Positions 11,791-21,204 of a stretch of DNA of 64,000 bases are shown in pieces. Position numbers and translations under genes: made by a program. The stretch lies in contig NC_067282.1 in assembly GCF_020740795.1 (NCBI RefSeq), forward strand, positions 151,824,858 to 151,888,857, given 5' to 3'. Each line of letters opens with the position of its first letter. The stretch's first letter is position 1. Source of the DNA: Apus apus (lineage: Eukaryota > Chordata > Aves > Apodiformes > Apodidae). The notes under the pieces are model-generated. The model was given only the letters and a program-made list of their open reading frames with translations, was not told where the DNA came from and searched no databases.

Positions 11791-13284
11791 ATATCTCTCT
11801 AGATCTGCTCTTGTGCACTCTGACGTGTGCACATGAGCTCTCTGAGCAGCTGGCAGAATTGGCTCTAACACCCCATCTATGATCAAACGTTAGCTGGGAA
11901 GAGGCATTGCACAATGCTGCTGAAGTCATTGCGGCCTTTTCTAGTCCTGCAGCTCTGATGTCTACGTGACAAGAATAAAACCTTTTGTGCAGCACAGGGC
12001 TTGATGGAGCCCTTATCTCCGTGTCTCTGCATCCAGAATAGAAAAATCCATTTCCATATCTGACTGGAACAAATCCCCCAGAGCACGGCCAGAATTTCAC
12101 TTAGCCACTGTGCAGGGTCCTGGTGGCCTCTGGGTTGTCTGAAGTCAACCACACCATCGTTAGGAGAGGGAAAGGGATCACAAAGGCAGCCAGATTAATG
12201 CTATCACTACAAAGCTGGAGGATCCCCAGGAGGGAGACAGAGCTGAGGACAGCAAGCAGGGGTCAGGAGGCACCAAGGTACCCACCATCATTCCAAACAT
12301 CCGCTCCTATGAAAAACAAGCTTTTAATCTTTGTAGAATTTTGTAGTGCTTGTTTTCACCTCACACATTTCAGACTAAAAAAAAGCTTTTTCTTTTCCTT
12401 CCCCCAGTCTTATTTTTGGTTCGTCTCCATTTTTGTCCCTATTCCCTGAAAAATAGACTGGGGTGTAGGGGGGAGAAGAAAACACAAGACAAAAAAATAC
12501 GATAGTTCTGACTCTCTTCTTTTAAACTCCTGTTTAAACTAAAGATCTCCTGTTTTCTGCAGGTGTCCCTGGAAAACATTTTGTTTTCCACAGCAGGCTC
12601 CCCTGCAGAGCTGCCTTGCTGGTAAGCTGAGACTCCATGCATCAAAATGATGTCTCCTTGGCGCACTTGCTCGGTGCTGGCATTGCAGTGCTTGGGCTCT
12701 TCAGAGATGTAGGTATTTTAAGAAGCCACTCAGTCGGTGGAGTTTCTTGAGTGGTGACTTGCAGCAGATGGAGCTCAAAGGTGTGCAAAATGAAGTCTCG
12801 GCTCAATTCAGTGGTGAAGGAGAGTCTCTGGTAAGTGTGTTCGCAGCCAGGGAACTCCCTGTCTCCCCACAGCAGCTGGGTAGCCACCTTGTGGAGAAGG
12901 AAACCCTTCCTATACCTGCACGCCACCATCTGAGCTGCCTCCTGCAAGGTCATCATTCACTGTCACATATATTCTTCACTGCCTGGTCTTCAGCCATGAA
13001 CAATGCTACATTCTTCCCAGCTAATAGCATTTCTCCTCTGTCCTGCAGGGCTTTCTGCACCAGTGGTGCCCAGCATTCACCTTGTCCTGCTCCTCCCTCC
13101 AAGAGGAGCAACACAGACCCCCATTTAAAGTGCTCATCTAGTTGATCACTCAGTAGCCAGGCCTTTTAATGTTCTTACTGCTTGTTGCTCTGTGTAGAGG
13201 GAGGAGCTTTTGCAGTTCATCTTCATTCTGCTAGGATTTCCTGACTGCTTCACCCAGTGGATGCTGCAGGAGCTCCTCAAGGGG

Positions 13285-13316
13285 AAAAAAAAAAAAAAAA
13301 AGGGTAAAAAAAAAAA
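13285..13316. repeat. Two adjacent poly(A) runs
   Basis: Seventeen A, then GGGT, then eleven A. No retroposon body is recognisable next to it. Confidence 0.85.
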
Positions 13317-14940
13317 GATACTTTTTTAGTCCAACAGACTGTGTATCCCACACCCATGAATAGTTTGGGTGCTTCCCTCACTGGGGCCCACAGTGAGGGC
13401 TCCACAGGAGCTGATGTGGGGATGGAAGAAGGAGAGGTGAAAAGGCAGCAGAGGATAGAAAATGGCTGCCAAGCACTTTATTTTCCTCATTAGTTGAGCT
13501 GGTACTCCTGTGTGTCTGGCTGCCCAGGCTCAGGGGAGCAAGCCCACTTGGTAAGAGAAGCAAATCAATAGCTGTCTGGTATTCCTGGTAGCTCAGATCC
13601 TGAGGCTGAGCCTACAGGTATGCCCAGCTTGGCACTGGTATCCCAGGCTCAAAGACAAAATAAAAGAAGATTCATAGGGACAATCATCACCTCTGTAAGA
13701 AAAGTGATGGCTATACCCGTGTCTGAGAGCACAGCTGAATGTCTTTTGCTTGGTCATATTTGCAGTTCCTTCCCAGACTTCCTCTGCTCTCTGTCCTGGC
13801 TAGGATATGTCTCCTCACTTGATGCTCTGCTATGCTCTTTTCCTGAACTCAGATGTCCTGCATTCCTGTTCCCCTGATGCCTACCAGGCCTTCACTTCTT
13901 CTCACATCACCGTAGGGTGACCTTGTCTCTTGCTTCCTCATAAAGTGATTCTGTTCCCATACTCTGCTGCTGCTGCTGCTTGTTCTGCTTTCTAATCCAG
14001 GGCGTTTGTCTTCTGTTCCATTGCACCTGGCCCCATGCCATCCCTTCCCACCTTATGCCTTCTCTCAAGCCACCCGTGAAACATCTTTCCATCACCCAGC
14101 CAGGTGTCATCACTGACCCTCTATGGACTAGCTCCTCCAACATCTCCTGACCTCAGGGATGCACGTCTCTTCCTGGAGAGGAGCATTCATGGAGAAATTC
14201 AAGGTGTGGCAACAAACATTTAGCAGAGCCTGCAGGAATGAAGCCAAAGTAGAGGGAGAGACCTTCACCCAACCTTTTGCCACATTGGTGCTTCTCTAGC
14301 CAGCACACAGATGGGCCCACCCACAACTTCCCTCCAACAAGTGATGCACAGAAGCAAGCACTCATCCACCACTCACAGCAACTCACAGACTCTTGCACTC
14401 TTACCCAGGCATGCCCATTTCTGTATATACATATACACTTGTATGCCTACACAATCATATCTGTACCTAAACATCTCACAGTTACTTAAATACTCTTCCC
14501 CACCTGAGCCTGTGTACACTTAAACACAAGCATTCCCCCTGAGGCACATTTGCACACATTTATACACACCCCACGGCCATTCACAGTTAGCATCAGTGCC
14601 CAACCCATGCACATCTCCCACCAGCACTGCCTCCCTGGTCTCTCACCCTCTTCAGCCGTTCTCACATACGTACAGTCCTGTGGTCAAATACCCTACCATT
14701 CCCCATAAGACAAATCAACTCACACACTTGGAGGTCCCATGAACTCTCTCTGCTCCCTGCCCCTGTCCTCTACTGATACATGCCTTCATCTTCTATACCA
14801 GCCAAACATTACTCCATACAGACACCAACTCATCTCCAAGACATCGTGTGTTCTTAGGAAAGCCAAATCTATAGCACCCCCTTCCCTAAATACACAGAAT
14901 GATTCGGTCCAATTGGCCTTTTAAGTCCAAAAGCTTTTTG

Positions 14941-14946
14941 TTTATT
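14941..14946 (-). terminator. SSTR3: Probable SSTR3 polyadenylation signal
   Basis: TTTATT on the plus strand is AATAAA on the minus strand, about 850 bases past the SSTR3 stop codon. It was the only canonical signal I spotted in that stretch. Confidence 0.6.
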
Positions 14947-15795
14947 TACAACACGGCTTAGGGAGAGGAGAAGGGAAAGGCCATTTCAGCTTATAAGAAA
15001 CCCTGCCTCCTACCCATACCTCATTGTCTTCTTCTCTACCCTTCTTATACCTTCCACCAGGATGCAGAGGCATCAGGAAAACCCTGAAGAACAAAAGGCT
15101 CAGGAAAGAAATGTTCCATTTGCTCTCCCAGGTAGATCTCATCAAGCTGCCAAGAGTTCATGAGAGCCCTAGAGAGAAAGCAGAGGCTTTGAGCAGTCGG
15201 TGTGGTCTCCAACCACAAACAGCATTGGTAGGAAAGCTCTCCCTAAGACTGACTGGAGACCTAGAGAAGGGTCAGCCATTCATGCAACTGGCTGGTATGT
15301 CTTCACTGCAGACATCCTTCCTTCCTGTTTTTCATTTGGGGTTTTTCTTTTAGGGCAAACGGCTTCTTATGTGTATAAGGAAGATAATCAAGGCACTGGG
15401 ATGCCTTTTTGTTGCATATGCCTTTTGAGGACTTCCTTGAGGTGTCACAATCAAACGGCAGCTGATGTCCTTCACAGCTGGATGATCTAAAGACATACCA
15501 TGCAAGCTAGAGCTGACCTTGCTCTTCCCATACTGTCAGTGCCCATCACCTCTTCAGGTCTCCCTGGATGCAATCCTCCCTTTATGTGGTACCACACAAA
15601 CCCCAGGTGTCCCTTCCAAAGCCAAGAACAATGCTTTTCCCACAAGTTCATGAAGCCCTCTTCATCTTCAAACAGAGTCTTGGCCTTTAATATTCCCTTG
15701 AATCAATGTCTCCCGTTGCCTTTGAAGCAGAAATGCACAGAGGATGAACAGGATCCTATGTCCCAGTGTCTCTTTCCCCTGCACCATCCCTTTCA
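14947..15795 (-). other. SSTR3: SSTR3 3' UTR (inferred)
   Basis: Sequence between the SSTR3 stop and the AATAAA at 14946-14941. No other feature seen. Confidence 0.55.
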
Positions 15796-17019
15796 TCATA
15801 AATAACTGACATGCAACTTGCTGCTCTTTTCGCATCCCACAGGCTCCTCAGGGAGTGGTTTTTGCTCATTGCTTTCTCCTTCCCCACTGCTTAGAGGGTG
15901 TTGCTGCCTCTCATTACCATTCTGGGTGATCTTGCTGATCTCACCCTCTTCCCCTTCATCATCAGTCTTCTCTGGGGGGCATGCTGGCACCTCCTGGCTC
16001 TGGACTCGGCGGGATGGCCTGAGGATGGCCCTCCGGAAGCCCTGCTTGAAGCGGTAGGAGAGGAAGCCATAGATGATAGGATTGGCACAGCTGTTGGCGT
16101 ATGGCAGCACCACCACGAGGAAGTAGACACCAAAGAGGGATGGCTCCTCTGGCAGTGGGCAGACAACATTGATTATGTTGAGGACGTAGAAGGGGAGCCA
16201 GCAAAGGACAAAGACAGCCACAACAGCCACCACCATACGAGTCACCCTGCGCTCTGAAAGCTTGTGCTTGGAGGACAGAGCCCTCACCCTTCTGCCAGAG
16301 GAACGAACCTTCACAACGATAAGAAGATAGCAGAGACAAATCACTAGCAGTGGCCCAAAGAAGCCCAGGGTGGCAGTGTAGACGATGAAGCCAGCTCTCC
16401 ACACTGAGGCAGGCTCTGGCCACTGAATGTGGCATGTGTTCATCCCTAAGGGGACATCTGAGAAGACCACCACGGGCAGCACTACCACGGAAGAGAGCAC
16501 CCACACAGTTGCACTCACAGCCTTGGCCACCCGTGCTGTCCGCCATTTGGAGGACTTCCCTGGATGGACCACTGCCAGGTAGCGATCAACACTCATCACT
16601 GTCAGGCAGAAGATGCTGGTGAACTGGTTAATGGCATCCACAGCCATCACCAGGCGGCACATGAAAGACCCAAAAGGCCAGTAGGACAGGGCATTTTGTG
16701 CAGCCAGGAATGGCAGGCCCAGCATGAAGAGCTCATCAGCTAGAGCCAAGTTCAAGATGTAGACATTGGTCACCGACTCGCTGACGGAATGTCGCAGGAC
16801 CACGTAAATGACTAGAGAATTCCCAGCCAGCCCCACCACACAGACAATGAGGTAGACCAGGGGGATGAGGACACCGCTGACAACCACGCCAGGGCTGGGG
16901 GTGGTGGAGCTGTTGGGGGTGGTGGAGCTGTTGGGGGTGGTGAAGCCAGCCCAGCTGCTAGAGGCATTCCCCTCCTCCAACACTGCCGGTGTGGGGAGGC
17001 TGAAAGCAGAAGTGTCCAT
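15796..17019 (-). CDS. SSTR3: SSTR3, somatostatin receptor type 3
   Basis: Class A GPCR for somatostatin that couples to Gi/o and inhibits adenylyl cyclase at the plasma membrane and, in mammals, the primary cilium. One coding exon, 407 codons (I recall 418 in human). The N-terminus has sequons at Asn18, 30 and 36. Seven hydrophobic segments follow, from about residue 45 to 320. Seen: Asp95 (2.50), Cys121 and Cys196 for the extracellular disulfide, Asp128 in TM3 (the somatostatin salt-bridge position), DRY at 145-147, CWLPF in TM6 and the somatostatin-receptor signature [12 protein letters not shown] at 307-318. The tail is acidic and ends VSYL, close to the mammalian PDZ-type end ISYL. TM segments match human SSTR3 nearly throughout, so SSTR2 and SSTR5 are unlikely. 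The third loop lacks the mammalian APSCQ motif. The acceptor CTTCCAG at 17080-17074 puts the exon start at 17073, so there is a 5' noncoding exon upstream. Complement strand, neighbours as in human. Confidence 0.97.
   Translation of the reverse strand: MDTSAFSLPTPAVLEEGNASSSWAGFTTPNSSTTPNSSTTPSPGVVVSGVLIPLVYLIVCVVGLAGNSLVIYVVLRHSVSESVTNVYILNLALADELFMLGLPFLAAQNALSYWPFGSFMCRLVMAVDAINQFTSIFCLTVMSVDRYLAVVHPGKSSKWRTARVAKAVSATVWVLSSVVVLPVVVFSDVPLGMNTCHIQWPEPASVWRAGFIVYTATLGFFGPLLVICLCYLLIVVKVRSSGRRVRALSSKHKLSERRVTRMVVAVVAVFVLCWLPFYVLNIINVVCPLPEEPSLFGVYFLVVVLPYANSCANPIIYGFLSYRFKQGFRRAILRPSRRVQSQEVPACPPEKTDDEGEEGEISKITQNGNERQQHPLSSGEGESNEQKPLPEEPVGCEKSSKLHVSYL
16901..16936 (-). repeat. SSTR3: 18-bp exact tandem repeat inside SSTR3 N-terminus
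   Basis: Two identical 18-bp copies (GTGGTGGAGCTGTTGGGG on the plus strand) plus a six-base partial third copy. In frame they encode two copies of the hexapeptide NSSTTP, each carrying an N-glycosylation sequon. Confidence 0.9.
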
Positions 17020-17073
17020 AGCAGAGGCAGGGAAGAAGGCAGGGGGAGTGTCCTTGCAGGATCAGTTAGCAAT

Positions 17074-20013
17074 CTGGAAGTGAGAGGAGAAGAAAAATGC
17101 CATTGAAACAGTAGACATGACAGCTGAGCAAGCTACAGATAAAATCACCACATGATCAGTGTGTAGATGAAGAGCTACACACCGTATAGAAAAGTCAAGG
17201 CAGGTTTGTGGATGCCGGCAGCCAGTGGAAGATGTAGGACAATATTGACCCCATCTAGTCCTGGGAGGTACAGCTGGCATGGAGAGACCAAAAGGGACAT
17301 GGCACAATGTGCAGACAATGGATCCTTTCCCCTAGAGATGGATCCTCTTGGGAAAGAACCACAGGTTAGGGACAGAAAATTTGTCATTTTCTGTTAATGG
17401 CTCCCAATACTCAGGACATAGTCACCCAGGGCCTCATTTAGGAGGGTGAGGTGCCTTATGAATAAAAGAGGGAAGAGCATCCAGTGATTAAGTGCAGTTC
17501 CAACTGTGGCTCCCCCACTCACAGAGTATCCTCTTGCTTGTGGAAGGTCTGTTTCATCAGCCATTTTACTATGAGGATCTTAGCTCCACCAGCAGAAATT
17601 AAAGCACCTCTACTCTCAGTCCAAGCCGAGAGGCTGAGCTCAATGCCTCCATTGGAGGGTAGCTAGTTTGTGCTATGCCAGTTTGAGAGTAAAGGAAGTG
17701 CCAGATTATTTTGAGTACACCGAGAAGGATCAGTTCAGATCTCTCTCTTGTCCCTTTCTCTCTTGTTTTCTCTCTCTCTCCTTCTGGGCCCTGACAACGC
17801 ACTGCTAATGGAAGAGGCTCTGCCTGTCCCAACTGTTTGCAGCACCAAAGCAGTGTCTCAACCCTCCTAATCTGAGGTGCCCAATTGCCCATCACATCAG
17901 GGTTTGGCATGGAAACAGCACTCAGCTCATTCAGAGAGAGCCTTGAACAAACAAGCTCTCCACCAGCTCTCTGCTGACCGTGGGTGAGAAGCTGCAGGAA
18001 GAGAAGAGACAGATAAGGGAAGGACGTGCCTTTTGTCTTTTGTCAGGGCTCCACGATATGTGAGGAACAGAGAGCAGCATATATTCCAGATCAGAGGCAC
18101 CCTGGCAAACTTTTGCAGGAGAATCACGATGCTTTCAGGATCACTCAGACTCTGGCAAAATTTTCTGGAAGTGTGGACTGGCGGGGTCACTGTCTTCATG
18201 AACTAGCTCCCTGTAAGTGAGGATGATTTAATGGAAGAGAACAGGGACTGTAAGGCTTGCCTTTACCCACCCTAGCACATCTCTTATATCTCTGAAGCTT
18301 CTTTTTATTGAAGTGAATACTGAGGACCTTAAAGGAAAGGTCTTCCAATATTTACTACTTTCAGGAGGCCAGAAATACTCCTGAGACTTTTCTACTAGAG
18401 GAGATTCTGCATAGCATCACAGCTTTGTTCATTCACATCATGGTATCACAGCTTTTATTGGGTTTTGTAGATGTCATTCCAACTGCTGGAAAGCTTAGGG
18501 GAGACCTGAGCTTTGGGTGGGTTCCTTGGATATCAGACAGGCATAAATGCTTCTTGCTGTACTTCAATGAGCTTTGAAGGACAGGAATTGTTGAGACTTT
18601 TTTTATTTACAGGTACCTTGGGCTGTGACACACTGACCTTTCTAAGGCTCTTTCCTTTGATATTGTTTTTCCAGTGCTGTTCCAGTGACGCAAGTCACTT
18701 GTTGGAGGAAAGGGGAGGGCAGTGGCTGCTCTGGGGACAAAGATCCCTGTGCAAAGGGTGGCAGAGACCAGAACATTATGTTCATAAAGAGATGGTCCTC
18801 TAAAAGGTAGGGGCATAGTTATGAATTCCTTCAGATGTTCCTCCTGCAGGCACAGGAATTTAATAAAAAATAATAATAATTTAAAAAAGTGTTTGCAGAC
18901 AGAGCCCTACAAACATCAACATGGATGAGGAAACTCATGCTGGGGATGGAGAGCACATGGGGAAGAGTCTGGGGTCCAGACCTCAAAGCTGCTTGCTCAG
19001 GCTGTGGTTTAGCAATAAAGTAAACACAGCTTCAAGGCTCCAAAAGCCCTATAAAAAATGCATGCAACACAATGATTCACCATAAATTCATTCTCCTGCT
19101 CAGATAGCTGTAGTGAAGAAACTTTGTCTTTAAGCAGGTATGGTCTGTCTCTGCCATTCTAACTTTGTCAAGTACCATTTACCAGCTCAAACGCCGTATC
19201 AAACATTCTGGCCATTTTGACAGAAAAAAACCCGCTAGACTCCAGTGTCTCAGCTGGGTTGGATCCACTCTGCTGGCTGCTTTGGCAGCACCCACATGGG
19301 TAGGAATTGGTGAGGAATCTTGGCCTCAGACTGAAAAGTGTGTTGTCATCTGTTTGGGGTCTGTCTCTAGTGATTTCAAGCAACCTGGTCTAGTGGGAGG
19401 TGTCCCTGCCTGTGCAGAGGGGTTGGAACTAGATGAACTTTAAGGTCCTTTCCAACCCAAACCGTTCTGTGATTCGACGTGGACTGCCCCTGCTGTAAGA
19501 GGACTGGGATCCCCTAGCAGGTGCTGCCAGAATATACCTGGTCTGCATCTGGAGAGCAAAGGGAAGGTAGAGAGGTAGGAGGAGATGGGAAATTGGTGCC
19601 ACTGCTTTCTTTATGAAAAAAATAATAAGAATAAAAAAAAACAATAAATCATTATTTCTTCATTGAATGAGAGGAGGAGGAAGGTGGTAAAAGCTGAGCC
19701 TAGACCTGATTACAAAACAGGAGGGAACACTGAGTCCAGTAAGAACCTGCAACCCTCTTGCCACCCTCCCCTCCTGCAACCTTTTTTTCCCACGGCCCTG
19801 TCCCAGCTCAGGACACCCCAGCCTTACCTCGGGGCTGAGCTCTCTGGTGGGAACCAGCTTGGACTGGGGAGTCGGGAGGGCCTGGGGCTGGGGTGCGGGG
19901 GTGCTCAGCAGGTTTCCTTCCCCGGGACTGCAGAACTGCAGAGTTAACTTCTGCATGGACTCACGCCCGAGGGAGGCATCTGGGAAGAGCGGGCAGAGCC
20001 GCCTGGTACTTAC
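17074..20013 (-). other. SSTR3: SSTR3 5' intron (inferred)
   Basis: Bounded by the acceptor CTTCCAG at 17080-17074 and a good minus-strand donor GACAC|GTAAGTACC at 20013. It contains one CR1 fragment. A second donor-like site (CCGAG|GTAAGG, exon end 19828) could mark an alternative or internal noncoding exon. Confidence 0.5.
19376..19477 (+). mobile_element. CR1 LINE 3' fragment
   Basis: Matches the CR1 3' end: AGCAACCTGGTCTAGTGGGA, then the GGTTGGAACTAGATGA block and TTCCAACCCAAACC, ending in TTCTGTGATTC. A 5'-truncated copy of about 100 bp, inserted in the sense opposite to SSTR3. Confidence 0.9.
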
Positions 20014-20364
20014 GTGTCGTTGGGATGTACATTTTCCTCTGCAGCAGCGGGTGAATCCGTGTCATGTTTGGTTTTTTTCCCCCCCCTTCCCCTTCCTTTC
20101 AAGCAACCGAGTGAAGCAGTCCCAGGAGGGAGTGAGTCCCACCGTGCACTACCAGAGACGCGAGTCCTTCTTCCTGGACCTGCCCATCGCCCCCCGTCCG
20201 CAACCGGGGTGGGTCCGGGGCCCACCCCCCGTGCCCCGCCGGTGTCGACCCTCCGGGGACGTGCGACCCTCACCCTCACACCGGCGGGTCTCTCCCCCGC
20301 GCTCCCCTCGCCATCTGCGGGGGAAGGGGCTTCGTCTGCCGGGCTCGGGCAGCCGGAGCGGAGC

Positions 20365-20400
20365 GGGGGATACCGGGGGGCGGGGGTTGGGGAGAGGGGG
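20365..20400 (+). other. G-quadruplex motif
   Basis: Five G tracts (5, 6, 5, 4 and 5 long) with loops of 5, 1, 2 and 3 bases on the plus strand, in the core of the SSTR3 CpG island, so on the non-template strand's complement for SSTR3. Confidence 0.8.
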
Positions 20401-20446
20401 ACGACACGGATGCCGGCAGCCAATGGGCACCAGGCACGGAAACACC

Positions 20447-20660
20447 GGCAGAAGAAGGAGGGGATGGAGGATGGGGCAGAAGAACGGAGAGGAGCGGGGG
20501 GGAGAGACCGGGACGGAGAATCAAAGGGGGAGAGGGATGCTGCAGGAAGAGGGGAGAGGGGAGCGCGAAGGAAGGGAGGATGGAGGAATGGGGAGTGCGG
20601 GAAAAGGAGCTGGGGACAGCGGAGGGGAGAGGGAGAGAAAGAAGAGAGGGATGCAGAGAG
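20447..20660 (+). repeat. Polypurine (GA/GGGA-rich) tract
   Basis: Over 200 bases with few pyrimidines on the plus strand, rich in GAGAGG, GGAGGA and GGGGA words. Pyrimidine-rich on the SSTR3 sense strand. Confidence 0.75.
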
Positions 20661-20924
20661 CAGCGGTGCGGTGGGAGGGCGGCGTGGCGGGAGGGGGCCT
20701 CGGCTCGGCTCCCCCGGGCGGGAGGAGTTGTGGCAGCGCAGAGCGCCTTGGAAATGCCCGCGGGAAGAGAGGAGAGGGACTCCCTGTTCCGAGGATCTTG
20801 CGGGCAGGACCCGTGCTGCTCAGAGGTGCAGGGACATGGCAAAGTCTTCTGGCTGGCAAGGTATTCAGAAAGCAGGGTGTGTGTGTGGGGGGGTTGTTGA
20901 GAGGTGGATTTAAGTTCCTTCTCC

Positions 20925-21204
20925 CAAGTAACAAATGATAGGGCAAGAGGAAATAGCCTCAAGTTGTGCCACGGGAGGTTTAGATTGGATAACAGGAAAA
21001 ATATCTTCACTGCAAGGATTGTCAGGCACCAGAACAGGCTGCCCAGGAAAGTGGTTGAATCAACATCCCTGGAGATACTTAAAAAACATGTAGATCTGAT
21101 GCTCAGGGACATGGTTTATTGGTCGACTTGGCTGTGCTAGGTTAACAGTTGGACTCGGTGATCTTAAAGGTATTTTCCAACAAAAATTATTTTCTGATTC
21201 TGTG
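20925..21204 (+). mobile_element. CR1 LINE 3' fragment
   Basis: Begins like the CR1 reverse transcriptase C-terminal and 3' region (GGGCAAGAGGAAATAGCCTC, then TTTAGATTGGATAACAGG) and continues through CCAGAACAGGCTGCCCAGG to TTTTCTGATTCTGTG. A 5'-truncated copy of about 280 bp, directly beside the SSTR3 CpG island. Confidence 0.9.

Larger units (their letters stand above)
10741..14940. other. Intergenic, no gene recognised
   Basis: About 4.2 kb up to the inferred SSTR3 transcript end. It holds simple repeats only (GT at 10859-10872, TA/CA at 11638-11790, A runs at 13285-13316). No conserved frame is seen. Confidence 0.7.
20014..20870 (-). promoter_or_regulatory. SSTR3: CpG island, probable SSTR3 promoter and noncoding first exon
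   Basis: GC-rich, CpG-dense stretch, densest at about 20200-20450 and 20670-20820. A minus-strand donor GACAC|GTAAGTACC closes a possible first exon at 20014, about 2.9 kb from the coding-exon acceptor. It is the only such island between SSTR3 and RAC2, and SSTR3 is the nearest gene pointing away from it. Long open frames across it (363 codons plus, 278 codons minus) are low-complexity Gly/Arg/Pro/Ser shadows. Promoter use is inferred. Confidence 0.55.

Noticed and set aside
15962-16546. 194-codon minus-strand frame overlapping SSTR3
   Set aside because: Out-of-frame shadow of the receptor coding sequence, Cys/Leu/Gly-rich without a domain.
19847-20938. Long open frames (363 codons plus, 278 codons minus) across the SSTR3 CpG island
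   Set aside because: Low-complexity Arg/Gly/Pro/Ser translations on both strands of GC-rich DNA, no domain, and one runs into a CR1 copy. Stop-codon scarcity explains them.
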